Assembly: GCA_003151895.1 (NCBI GenBank)
Contig: PLYX01000028.1
Coordinates: 1-13,591 of the forward strand
Source of the DNA: Solirubrobacterales bacterium
GTDB lineage: Bacteria > Actinomycetota > Thermoleophilia > Solirubrobacterales > Solirubrobacteraceae
Reading direction: 5' to 3'
DNA: 13,591 bases
Below are positions 7,476-13,357 of this stretch, in pieces (position 1 is the first letter of the stretch; the number at the start of each line of letters is the position of its first letter). A program made the position numbers and the translations under genes. The notes under the pieces are model-generated. The model saw only the letters and a list, made by a program, of their open reading frames with translations, was not told the DNA's origin and made no database searches.

Positions 7476-7640
7476 CTCAGCCAGCGCCGCGTGGATCAGG
7501 CTCCCCCGCACATCGCGCCACTCTTGCACCCGGTGCTCACTCGCCACGATCACGTCCGCCGCGAGCACCGGATCGCCCAAAGCCCTTCGCAACCGTACAG
7601 ACTCCAAGGCGGGATTTTCGACGTCTGGCTCGATCACCAG
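7476..7640 (-). pseudogene. MNT-type nucleotidyltransferase relic (C-terminal half)
   Basis: On the minus strand the frame reads LVIEPDVENPAL, SVRLRRAL, VIVASEH, EWRDVRGSLIHAALAEG. It aligns with residues ~51-107 of the intact MNT protein at 10496-10831 (LVIEPSVDD, SARLRRVL, VVVVSEE, GWRDVYGSVIHAALSEG). The half with the catalytic GSX10DXD motif is missing. The frame above 7640 is unrelated sequence, and the 3' end fuses directly into the kinase relic. It is therefore a dead fragment of a second MNT gene, more diverged than the kinase piece next to it. Confidence 0.82.
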
Positions 7641-7750
7641 GCAGTTCGCCAGGCAGTCCAACATCCCAGAAACCGGGAACGGGGCGCAGAGCACGGCCAG
7701 CGCGCGAAATACCCGCCGCGCCCGGCTATCTTCAGTGGGCCTCAGACTTT

Positions 7751-7945
7751 GTGCAGTCGCGGCACACGGCGGGGCGCGCGGCGCTCGATCCGAACGAGCT
7801 CGCGCTTCTCCGTCGCCTGCGGGCGCCGTCGAACTGGTGGACGTGGCTGGGCATGATGCTCCGGGACGACCAGTACAAAGCGTTCGAGAACCGCATCGAC
7901 ACGATGCTCCGTACGGGACAGCTACTACAACCCTTGGAGTTCTAG
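7751..7945 (+). CDS. small hypothetical protein or 3' remnant
   Basis: 64 codons from GTG at 7751. The composition looks protein-like (LDPNELALLRRLRAP, NWWTWLGMMLRDDQYKAFEN) and shows no similarity I recognise. The same frame stays open upstream (LQWASDF precedes the GTG), and no Shine-Dalgarno sequence is seen. It may therefore be the C-terminal remnant of a longer gene cut near 7650-7700. The stop is 9 bp before the TTGACA promoter of the next operon. Whether it is translated is uncertain. Confidence 0.3.
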   Translation: MQSRHTAGRAALDPNELALLRRLRAPSNWWTWLGMMLRDDQYKAFENRIDTMLRTGQLLQPLEF

Positions 7946-7954
7946 TACTCCCTG

Positions 7955-7983
7955 TTGACAACTCAAGGGATTGTTGCTACCGT
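7955..7983 (+). promoter_or_regulatory. promoter of the 8016-8623 operon
   Basis: A consensus -35 box TTGACA (7955-7960) is followed after 17 bp by TACCGT (7978-7983) as -10, with TG just upstream of it. The -35 box is embedded in the palindrome GTTG-A-CAAC (7954-7962), a natural place for the operon's own Xre repressor to bind. Transcription would start about 25 nt before the ATG at 8016. Confidence 0.6.
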
Positions 7984-8015
7984 CCGATATCGAAGGAAAA
8001 CAGAAGGAGGACCGC

Positions 8016-8351
8016 ATGAGGCACATCACCATTCACAAGTCGGTGACAGACCTGGTCCGGATGGAGTTCAAGACCCAGCCACTCGCTTCGTTTTACGTCG
8101 GTGAGAACGGCATTGAGCGCGTGGAGTACGGGGAGGATGAGATCCCCCGGACGGTAGCCGTCTTTGACCCTGCCGAGAGCGACGGAGAGCGCGTAACGCT
8201 TGACAGCAACCCCCTGCGCTGGGCCGAGCTGCTCCCCACCGCTTACCGATCGGGCGAGTACTCGGTCTCCGTCGTGGAGACCAAGGACGCGAGCGACACC
8301 CCTCCCATCACCAGTGCCATAACGACAGAAATGCAAGCCGTCCCCAGCTGA
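8016..8351 (+). CDS. unrecognised small protein, first gene of a pair with an Xre regulator
   Basis: 111 residues from ATG at 8016, chosen because a textbook AAGGAGG (8004-8010) lies 5 nt upstream. I do not recognise the family. The protein is acidic, with predicted strands (HITIHKSVTDLVRMEFK, LASFYVGENGIERVEYG, TVAVFDPAE, EYSVSVVETKD) and a Ser/Thr-rich tail. There is no signal peptide, membrane segment or catalytic motif. Its TGA overlaps the ATG of the Xre gene (TGATG at 8349-8353), so the two are translationally coupled. The strong promoter, strong ribosome-binding site, small size and Xre partner are what is expected of a TA or phage-type control module, with this gene as toxin or accessory. 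That role is inference. Confidence 0.72.
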   Translation: MRHITIHKSVTDLVRMEFKTQPLASFYVGENGIERVEYGEDEIPRTVAVFDPAESDGERVTLDSNPLRWAELLPTAYRSGEYSVSVVETKDASDTPPITSAITTEMQAVPS

Positions 8352-8623
8352 TGCCCCGCACTACGAAGTCCGCAACATTCAGCAGCCTGCTTGGCCGCCA
8401 GCTCCGCTCACGGCGGCAGTCTCTGCGACTCAGCCAAGCGGAGATAGCAAGACGCCTCGACGTATCGACCACCTACGTGCAGAACGTCGAGGCGGGTCGG
8501 TGCAATATCACGGTGGGTCAGCTCGCACGGATCTGTGAGGCGCTAGGGGCGTTCCCGCAATTCGACCTCGTGCCGTTGGAGCTAAACCTCGACGAGCCGA
8601 TCCCCTCGCTGGCCGAGGTGTAA
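8351..8623 (+). CDS. Xre-family helix-turn-helix regulator
   Basis: 90 residues from ATG at 8351, overlapping the stop of the preceding gene by one base. Residues ~12-66 form a complete Xre/Cro HTH: LGRQLRSRRQSLRLSQAEIA, then RRLDVSTTYVQNVEAG, then ITVGQLARICEALG. The short tail (FDLVPLELNLDEPIPSLAEV) could be a dimer or partner interface. Such proteins commonly repress their own operon, and GTTGACAAC over the -35 box is a candidate operator. Here the DNA-binding protein is encoded second, the order found in HigBA-type (toxin-first) modules. The DNA-binding assignment is firm; its partner's function is unknown. Confidence 0.85.
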   Translation: MPRTTKSATFSSLLGRQLRSRRQSLRLSQAEIARRLDVSTTYVQNVEAGRCNITVGQLARICEALGAFPQFDLVPLELNLDEPIPSLAEV

Positions 8624-8660
8624 AGCTCTGGCAGCAAGGGCACAGGCGCCCGGATGCTGC

Positions 8661-8683
8661 CGGTCGGGGGCCGACCCCGACCG
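8661..8683 (+). terminator. candidate terminator hairpin after the Xre gene
   Basis: CGGTCGGGG (8661-8669), a 5-nt loop, then CCCCGACCG (8675-8683) gives a perfect 9-bp stem 38 nt after the Xre stop codon. No T-tract follows, as is common for hairpin terminators in high-GC actinobacteria, so the call is moderate. Confidence 0.45.
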
Positions 8684-8702
8684 AACTGCGACCCCTCCGA
8701 CT

Positions 8703-8744
8703 GCTCAGCGAACGTGCAGCGGTGCGCTGTAGGTGGACACATGC
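8703..8744 (-). pseudogene. relic of the 3' end of an FN3-like gene
   Basis: 42 bp match 2461-2502, the last codons and stop of the FN3-like gene, with about 36 identities. The minus strand reads STYSAPLHVR-stop against SAYSAPLRIR-stop. Nothing of the gene remains upstream, where a divergent repeat begins at about 8765. Confidence 0.72.
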
Positions 8745-8764
8745 TAGGCCGCCAAGAGCAAAGT

Positions 8765-8943
8765 GCGGACGGAACGCAACAACAGGGGCTTGCATTTGGG
8801 GCGCATCCGCGCAGGCCGAGCAGGCTCCACGCCGGTGGGCGCGGGGCGTCCTGTCCCGCGTCTGAGCGGAGGCGCGAACAACGGCGAGCCGGGCACGTTA
8901 CGGGACGGGCAGCGCGGCGCGAGCATCGGACGCGACCCTGAGC
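8765..8943. repeat. direct repeat, copy 1 (with hairpin)
   Basis: This ~179 bp unit is similar, with small gaps, to 10073-10253 in the same orientation. Shared blocks include GACGGAACGCAAC, CCGCGCAG, GGGGCGTCCTG, CCCGCGTCTGAGC and GAGC-TC-GACGC. It contains the hairpin CGCGGGGC-gtcct-GTCCCGCG at 8840-8860. The one changed stem base relative to copy 2 becomes a G-U pair on the + strand. Open frames cross it on both strands, but none has a ribosome site or recognisable domain. Confidence 0.75.
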
Positions 8944-8981
8944 CGCGACGGCCCCGGTTGACTCAGAAGCGGCGCGCCACG

Positions 8982-9169
8982 TCACCCCTTGGCCGTCGGC
9001 ACGGTCTCCTCGGCCGAGGCGGCGCCGTTGGGCGAGACGGCGGCGTCAGACGGCTGCTTGGCCTTGGCCGGGGAGTAGTCGTAGTCGTAGCCCCCGCGAC
9101 GGCCGGACTTGAAGCCGTTGGCGGAAGGCACGGGCGGCGCAACGGGAACGCGTCTGAGGCAGCGGTCAA
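8982..9169 (-). pseudogene. BY-kinase relic with internal deletion (C-terminal tail)
   Basis: Bases 8982-9123 match the 3' end of the intact kinase (10854-11010). They share the same TGA, the C-terminal EETVPTxKG, an NGA-S/A-S/A-EET segment, a shortened tyrosine cluster (GGYDYDYS) and ANGFK. Bases 9140-9169 match 11127-11156 (LTAASDAFPL against LTAVSDAFPL). The ~40 codons between these blocks are lost, and the frame changes across the join. The remnant overlaps the stop codon of the HTH gene that follows it at 9166. It is the most diverged of the kinase relics. Confidence 0.8.
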
Positions 9170-9573
9170 GCGGCTGTCTTGTCGCGTTCGGCAACCAGTA
9201 GCGAGAGCGCACGGAGCGTGAGCCGCATGTTCTCGGCGCTGTCCTGCAATTCGTCAGCCTTCCATAGCCGCGTCCACTCACGCGGGTGCAGACCCGTTTC
9301 GCGCACGAAGCCGGCGCGCAGGTCCTCCCCTTCGCTCCTTGTCTCAGGGACAATCGGCACAGCGATCTCGCCATGCTGCAAACGGCGCTTATAGGCGTCG
9401 AGCGCAACCCTGGGGACACGCGTGCCGCGCTCGCTGCGACGGACAGCCGGCAGCTTGCCTCGTTTGATGAGCTTGTAGACACCGTCCGAGCTGATGTCCA
9501 GTTCGGCTGCGACTTCGGAGACGTTGAGATAGACAGCTTGCTGCACGCGCATAACACTAGCACGCTTGTCCAC
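9166..9573 (-). CDS. excisionase/MerR-like helix-turn-helix protein
   Basis: 135 residues from GTG at 9573, preceded by AGGAAG at ~7 nt spacing; an ATG seven codons later is an alternative. Residues ~15-62 are an HTH_17-type domain (LNVSEVAAELDISSDGVYKL, then IKRGKLPAV, then TRVPRVALDAYKRR), as in excisionases and many small regulators. The remainder is charged and helical (LHPREWTRLWKADELQDSAE, then RLTLRALSLLVAERDK), possibly for dimerisation or partner binding. It follows the 9598-10059 gene by 24 bp on the same strand, which resembles the DNA-binding half of a two-gene TA module. The stop codon lies inside a kinase relic, so the gene's 3' end may be newly formed. There is no integrase nearby, so an excisionase role is unlikely. 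Confidence 0.75.
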   Translation of the reverse strand: MDKRASVMRVQQAVYLNVSEVAAELDISSDGVYKLIKRGKLPAVRRSERGTRVPRVALDAYKRRLQHGEIAVPIVPETRSEGEDLRAGFVRETGLHPREWTRLWKADELQDSAENMRLTLRALSLLVAERDKTAA

Positions 9574-9597
9574 TTAGTCTTCCTAGTCCCTTTCGTC

Positions 9598-10059
9598 TTA
9601 TAGCGCGGAGGTGTGGTCGAAGAGCATCTCCTCGACGTCTTGCAACCAGCGCTCGGGCGAAGGGAAGAGGCTGGGCCGGCGCACGGCATTGGGCTCACCG
9701 TAGGGGTGGCGATGAACGATCAGTGAGCGCGCCTTCGAGCGATCGACATCCAAGCGCTCGGCGTCCTCCGGTCGATCGCCGCCGATTTGCGCGTTCCACG
9801 AGGCACCTTGCAGGTGGTGGCCTTCGGCTTCAAGGCTCATCTCGTGCGGATCTTCTCCCGGATGCCACAGCTCGCCAATGTCCAAGAGCACGGTCGGGTC
9901 ACCGTAGAGGGCGGGTCGATGCGCACGCAGTACCAGCTCCTCCAGCCGCGCGTTGACGCGCACGGGGGTCTCGACCGCATAGCCATAAAGATCCAGCGCC
10001 CGACACCACCGCACGATGCGATTGGTGAGCAGAACCAAGGTGTTCGTCACAGAACACAT
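9598..10059 (-). CDS. unrecognised protein paired with an HTH gene (possible toxin)
   Basis: 153 residues from ATG at 10059; TTG at 10071 or GTG at 10050 are other possible starts and none has a strong ribosome site. I cannot name the family. The middle is acidic (YGDPTVLLDIGELW, then GEDPHEMSLEAEGHHLQG). The C-terminal third has a striking basic His/Pro stretch, LIVHRHPYGEPNAVRRPSLF, followed by PERWLQDVEEML. The repeated His, Asp and Arg residues would suit a small nuclease-like fold, but that is a guess. It is followed by the HTH gene after 24 bp, suggesting one operon. The inverted repeat GAACA-CA-TGTTC (10052-10063) covers the ATG, with a third half-site TGTTC at 10041. The upstream region is the second copy of the ~180 bp repeat. 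Confidence 0.6.
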   Translation of the reverse strand: MCSVTNTLVLLTNRIVRWCRALDLYGYAVETPVRVNARLEELVLRAHRPALYGDPTVLLDIGELWHPGEDPHEMSLEAEGHHLQGASWNAQIGGDRPEDAERLDVDRSKARSLIVHRHPYGEPNAVRRPSLFPSPERWLQDVEEMLFDHTSAL

Positions 10060-10072
10060 GTTCCCATGCAAT

Positions 10073-10253
10073 GCAGACGGAACGCAACAAGGAGGCGGGC
10101 ATTTTGGGGCGCGTCCGCGCAGCCCGGGCGGGCTCCATGGCGCGGGGCGCGGGGCGTCCTGCCCCGCGTCTGAGCCGCGTGGGCGAACAGCGGCGGAGCC
10201 TGGCGCGTTACGGCGCTGTCGCTGCGGCCCGAGCGTCAGACGCAGCCCTGGGC
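10073..10253. repeat. direct repeat, copy 2 (with hairpin)
   Basis: Partner of 8765-8943, same orientation, about 1.3 kb away. The hairpin here is perfect: CGCGGGGC-gtcct-GCCCCGCG at 10148-10168. On the minus strand this copy lies between the HEPN remnant and the 9598-10059 gene, and copy 1 likewise lies just downstream of the kinase relic's stop. The repeat may therefore be an ancestral 3' flank copied along with those genes. Confidence 0.75.
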
Positions 10254-10299
10254 GAGGACAACGGCGCTGGTTCCGTTCTCAGTCCCAGTAGGCCCCGCG

Positions 10300-10496
10300 C
10301 TACCGCAGGGGACCCGTGCCCGGTCCCGAGTCTTCGGCGCGCTCCTGCGGCTCGATCTGCTGCCGTGCCCACTCAACGGCCGCAGCGGCCCAAGCGAGGG
10401 CTTTGTCGCGGTCGAGACCAATCGGCGTTGGGGACCCGTACCGCTCAGTCGCGGCAAACGGGGTCAATTCCTCGCGAGGTCAACCGACGTAGCCAT
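10300..10496 (-). pseudogene. HEPN-domain gene with central deletion
   Basis: ATG at 10496 overlaps the MNT stop (TGATG), the usual arrangement for MNT-HEPN pairs, and reads MATSVDLARN before a stop. From 10473 another frame carries a typical HEPN C-terminus to TAG at 10300: EELTPFAATERYG, then LDRDKALAWAAAAVEWARQQ (the LTpfAvexRY signature followed by the last helix). The middle, including the helices that bear the RX4-6H nuclease motif, is gone. The join is near CTCGCGAG (10471-10478). The toxin is therefore almost certainly inactive, leaving MNT as an orphan antitoxin. Confidence 0.75.
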
Positions 10497-10831
10497 CAAG
10501 CCGCCAGCGGCCGACCCTCTGACAACGCCGCGTGGATCACGGAGCCGTACACATCACGCCATCCTTCGGCTTCCTCCTCGCTCACGACCACCACATCGAC
10601 AAACACGTCGAGAGTTGTCAGCACCCTACGTAGCCGAGCCGACTCCTTGACCACGTCGTCCACCGATGGCTCAATGACCAGGAAATCCAAGTCGCTATGC
10701 CTGTCCGCGTCGCCCCGGGCGTACGATCCGAACAGGATCACCCGCGTTAGTGGCGGCGCGGCCTCCAACAGCCGCCGGCCAGCCTCCGCTATGACCGTAT
10801 CGTCGAACACGCGCCCACCATAGCGCGCCAC
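10496..10831 (-). CDS. MNT-type minimal nucleotidyltransferase antitoxin
   Basis: 111 residues from GTG at 10831. The catalytic signature GSX10DXD is complete: G35-S36 in FGSYARGDADRHSDLDFLV, with D47 and D49. Length and layout match MntA-type minimal nucleotidyltransferases. In characterised MNT-HEPN systems these neutralise the HEPN RNase by transferring AMP to a tyrosine near its active site. The gene starts 22 bp after the BY-kinase stop on the same strand, and its stop overlaps the start of the HEPN remnant. With that partner deleted it may be decaying, or it may serve another HEPN elsewhere. A relic of a second MNT gene is at 7476-7640. No clear ribosome site precedes the GTG. Confidence 0.86.
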   Translation of the reverse strand: MARYGGRVFDDTVIAEAGRRLLEAAPPLTRVILFGSYARGDADRHSDLDFLVIEPSVDDVVKESARLRRVLTTLDVFVDVVVVSEEEAEGWRDVYGSVIHAALSEGRPLAA

Positions 10832-10853
10832 AGACTGCCCGGTTCATCGCCCT

Positions 10854-12476
10854 TCAACCCTTGACCGTCGGCACGGTCTCCTCGGATGAGGAGGCGCCGT
10901 TGGGCGACGTGCCCTCCGTGGCGGGCGTGGGCGGGGACTGCCTGTCGGGGGTGTAGGAATAGTCGTAGGAGTAGCCGTAGGAGCCACGGGTGGCCTTGAA
11001 ACCGTTGGCGATGACTCCCAGCAGGGGAGCGCCGGCGCCCGCGAGCGTCTGGTGCAGACGCTCTGCGACGTCGCGACGGTTACGACCGACACGACCGACG
11101 ATGATGACCCCGTCGACCTTCCCCAGCAACGGAAAGGCGTCGGAGACCGCGGTGAGCGGCGGCGTGTCGATCACGACCAGGTCATACGCGGAGCGCACCC
11201 CTTCCAGCAGCACCTCCATCGCATGACTCTCGGTCAGCTCCCCCGGATTGGGGGGCAGGGCGGCGCCCGCGACAAGCACGTCGAGCGTGCGCCCGCTCGA
11301 CCCCTCGCCCGAGAGCTGATCCAAGGCAACCGACTGGATCGCCTCGTTCATCAGGACCGCGCCGATCAACACATCCGATACGCCCGGACCAGAGGAGACG
11401 TCGAGCTGCTGAGCGAGCATGGGACGCCGCAGATCGGCCTCCAGCAGCAATACCCGGCCACCCATCCTCGCCGCCGCGCTGGCCAGGTGTCGGGCGACGG
11501 TCGTCTTGCCGTCACCGGGGGCGGCGGACGCCACCAGCAGCGTGCGAAGCTCCTTGTCGACGTTGAAGTAGCGCAGGTGGGCGCGGATCAAATGGAACGC
11601 CTCGGCCTCGCTCGCGGGGATGGCTCCCCCCGGGTCGCCCTTGCGCCGCGCGGACCGTGCAAGCGCATCGCTCTCGGGGACGACTCCCAACAGCGGCAGG
11701 CCGTAGACCGCCTCCAGGTCCCTGGGCTCGCGGATGCGCCGGTCGAAGCGCTCCAGCAGGAACGCGACGCCCAGGCCCAGCAGCAGGCCGAGCACAGCGC
11801 CGAGGGCCGTATTCCTCGAAACCTTCGGGGAGGACGGCGAAGTGGGCACGGTCGCGGCCTGCGCGACCTGGACGTTGCCGTTGCGCAGTTCGGCGAGAAC
11901 GCTCAGAGACTGTGCGCGATCCTGCAGCGCGAGCCCCGCCGTGCCGGCCCGTTCCTTCGCCGAGAGCGCCGCCAGCTGTTTGTTGACGAGCCTCAGGGCG
12001 GAGGCGTAGTAGGCGTGGTTGCTGTTCTGCTGCTCGGTGACGAACTGTTCGGTGTAGGTGTTCGCGATGCCGGCCGCGAGCGCCGGCGAGGTCGCCGTGG
12101 CCGCGACGTCGACGATGTTCGATTCCCCCTGCGCGCTCACGCTCAACTCCGCGCTGACCTTTTCCTTCGTCAGCCCCTGCCCGAGCAGGCCCGCGGTCTT
12201 CGCCGCCATGTCGCCGAGCTGCACGAGCTTCAAATTCGTGCTCTGCTGGGCCAGCTGGTTGCTGCTGCCGGCGGCTGGCAGCCCGGCAACCTGCTGAGCC
12301 TGCTGGTTGTTGTTGAAGACCAACGACGCCGTCGCCGTGTACTTCTTCGTCTGGTGCTTGGAGAAGCCGTAGGCCGCGCCCGCCGCGATCACGAAGCAGA
12401 GCACGATCCACGGCGCGCGGCGACGGAGGACGCCCAGCACCTGCTCGAGGCTTAGGTTTGTCTGCTCAGTGTCCAT
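10854..12476 (-). CDS. Wzz/CpsD-type bacterial tyrosine kinase, one polypeptide
   Basis: 540 residues from ATG at 12476, with AAGG about 9 nt upstream. Residues ~5-200 are a Wzz chain-length domain flanked by TM1 (residues 22-38, WIVLCFVIAAGAAYGF) and TM2 (223-241), the latter preceded by a Pro-rich stretch TVPTSPSSPKVSRN. The cytosolic kinase has Walker A (APGDGKTT, 319-326), Walker A' (LLLEADLRRP, 343-352) and Walker B (VVIDTPP, 434-440). It ends in a tyrosine cluster, YGYSYDYSY (500-508), then a Ser/Thr-rich tail. BY-kinases autophosphorylate this cluster, and cycles of phosphorylation set polysaccharide chain length with the polymerase. The Wzz and kinase parts are fused, as in proteobacterial Wzc, rather than split as in Firmicutes. 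At least three fragments of its relatives lie at 5780, 7413 and 8982. Confidence 0.92.
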   Translation of the reverse strand: MDTEQTNLSLEQVLGVLRRRAPWIVLCFVIAAGAAYGFSKHQTKKYTATASLVFNNNQQAQQVAGLPAAGSSNQLAQQSTNLKLVQLGDMAAKTAGLLGQGLTKEKVSAELSVSAQGESNIVDVAATATSPALAAGIANTYTEQFVTEQQNSNHAYYASALRLVNKQLAALSAKERAGTAGLALQDRAQSLSVLAELRNGNVQVAQAATVPTSPSSPKVSRNTALGAVLGLLLGLGVAFLLERFDRRIREPRDLEAVYGLPLLGVVPESDALARSARRKGDPGGAIPASEAEAFHLIRAHLRYFNVDKELRTLLVASAAPGDGKTTVARHLASAAARMGGRVLLLEADLRRPMLAQQLDVSSGPGVSDVLIGAVLMNEAIQSVALDQLSGEGSSGRTLDVLVAGAALPPNPGELTESHAMEVLLEGVRSAYDLVVIDTPPLTAVSDAFPLLGKVDGVIIVGRVGRNRRDVAERLHQTLAGAGAPLLGVIANGFKATRGSYGYSYDYSYTPDRQSPPTPATEGTSPNGASSSEETVPTVKG

Positions 12477-12652
12477 TCAGTTGCCTTACTAGCCCCATCC
12501 ATGGGCACATTAACGAAACCGCCCGCTTGCAGCCTGCTCGGCAAACGCCGCAAGCTCGTGATAGTAGACCATGCACCATTCCGTGCGCAAGGCCCGCACA
12601 ATATCGAGCGACGAAGGATATCGGCAAGAGCATCCCGGGAAGAACATCGGCA

Positions 12653-12682
12653 TTGCCGAGCGCTTGCCCAAGCCGCTACCCT
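12653..12682 (+). promoter_or_regulatory. possible promoter of the wecB stub
   Basis: TTGCCG (12653-12658), an 18-bp spacer and TACCCT (12677-12682) lie just upstream of the ATG at 12692. With only 9 nt between the -10 box and the ATG, the transcript would be leaderless or nearly so. Confidence 0.35.
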
Positions 12683-12691
12683 GGCTGCCCC

Positions 12692-12790
12692 ATGAGGATC
12701 GCCTACGTGGTCGGTTCGCGCCCGAACTTCATCAAGATGACGGCGGTTCATCGCCGAGCCGCGACGGAAAGGCCGACATCGCCGCACTGA
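12692..12790 (+). pseudogene. wecB: wecB (UDP-GlcNAc 2-epimerase) stub
   Basis: ATG at 12692 begins MRIAYVVGSRPNFIKMTAV, the invariant N-terminus of non-hydrolysing UDP-N-acetylglucosamine 2-epimerases (strand 1 and the xGTRPxxIKM loop, here GSRPNFIKM). Homology ends after about 19 codons; the rest (HRRAATERPTSPH) is unrelated and stops at 12790. The family is normally ~360-390 residues, so about 95% is missing. The enzyme makes UDP-ManNAc for envelope polysaccharides, which fits the neighbourhood. The Nudix gene starts 6 bp later, so the lost part was probably replaced by, or deleted up to, that gene. Confidence 0.78.
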
Positions 12791-12796
12791 GATCCC

Positions 12797-13306
12797 ATGA
12801 AATTTCGTTTTTGCCCCCTCTGCAGCGATGAGCTGATCCCGCTCGCGAGCGGACCCGATCGTGGACGCATGGGATGCCGACGGGAGCATTTCGTGCATTA
12901 CGAGAACCCCGCGGTCACCGCGTTTGCGTTGGTTGAACGAGACGGACGCTATCTGGTGCTCGAGCGTGGCCAAGAGCCGTATCGAGGCCGCTGGGAGTTG
13001 CCTGGTGGATTCGTCGAGGCGGGAGAGAGCCCCGCTGAGAGCGTGAGGCGGGAGATCTTCGAGGAGACGGGTCTTCGCGTGGACACGCCCAGCATCATCG
13101 GTGCATACACCAGCCGCTATGGAGACGACGGCAAGTGGACGCTCGACGTGGCCTTCCACTGTCAGGCGTCTCACGGCGACCTGAGCCTCTCTGCTGAGAG
13201 CTCCGATGCAGCCTGGGTCACGATCGAGCAAATGCCACCTCTCGCCTTTGCCGGCGAGCGAAGCGCGTTCGAGCAGTTCAAGCAAAAGCGGACTACATCC
13301 TCATGA
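12797..13306 (+). CDS. Nudix hydrolase with N-terminal zinc-ribbon-like segment
   Basis: 169 residues from ATG at 12797. The Nudix box is complete at residues 71-93 (GX5EX7REUXEEXGU): G71, E77, R85-E86, E89-E90, G92. These residues bind the metal and hydrolyse a nucleoside diphosphate linked to another group. Before it, residues 6-31 (FCPLCSDEL, then GCRREH) form a Cys/His knuckle like the zinc ribbon seen in NADH-pyrophosphatase-type Nudix proteins, but with one Cys replaced, so zinc binding is uncertain. The substrate is not readable; sugar nucleotides would fit the neighbours. The closest Shine-Dalgarno-like sequence, GAGAT, is poor. It is on the same strand as the epimerase, 51 bp upstream. 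Confidence 0.9.
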   Translation: MKFRFCPLCSDELIPLASGPDRGRMGCRREHFVHYENPAVTAFALVERDGRYLVLERGQEPYRGRWELPGGFVEAGESPAESVRREIFEETGLRVDTPSIIGAYTSRYGDDGKWTLDVAFHCQASHGDLSLSAESSDAAWVTIEQMPPLAFAGERSAFEQFKQKRTTSS

Positions 13307-13346
13307 GATATGGTGTTTCATGCAAGGAGTGCGAGCATCCCTAGGC

Positions 13347-13353
13347 AAGGAGG
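13347..13353 (+). promoter_or_regulatory. ribosome-binding site of the epimerase gene
   Basis: AAGGAGG ends 4 nt before ATG 13358 and fixes the start of the last gene. Confidence 0.75.
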
Positions 13354-13357
13354 TCTG

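Noticed and set aside
8763..9221. Protein-coding gene starting in repeat copy 1 (and the similar frame at 10071)
   Set aside because: The frames agree only across the repeat, have no ribosome site or domain, and continue into unrelated sequence, including antisense of a kinase relic.
11052..12455. Long + strand open frame opposite the BY-kinase
   Set aside because: Low-complexity Arg/Gln/Gly product, fully antisense to a kinase with all Walker motifs.
12458..12790. 110-codon + strand gene ending in the wecB-like sequence
   Set aside because: Only the codons from 12692 on match a family; the upstream part is non-coding leader and promoter sequence.
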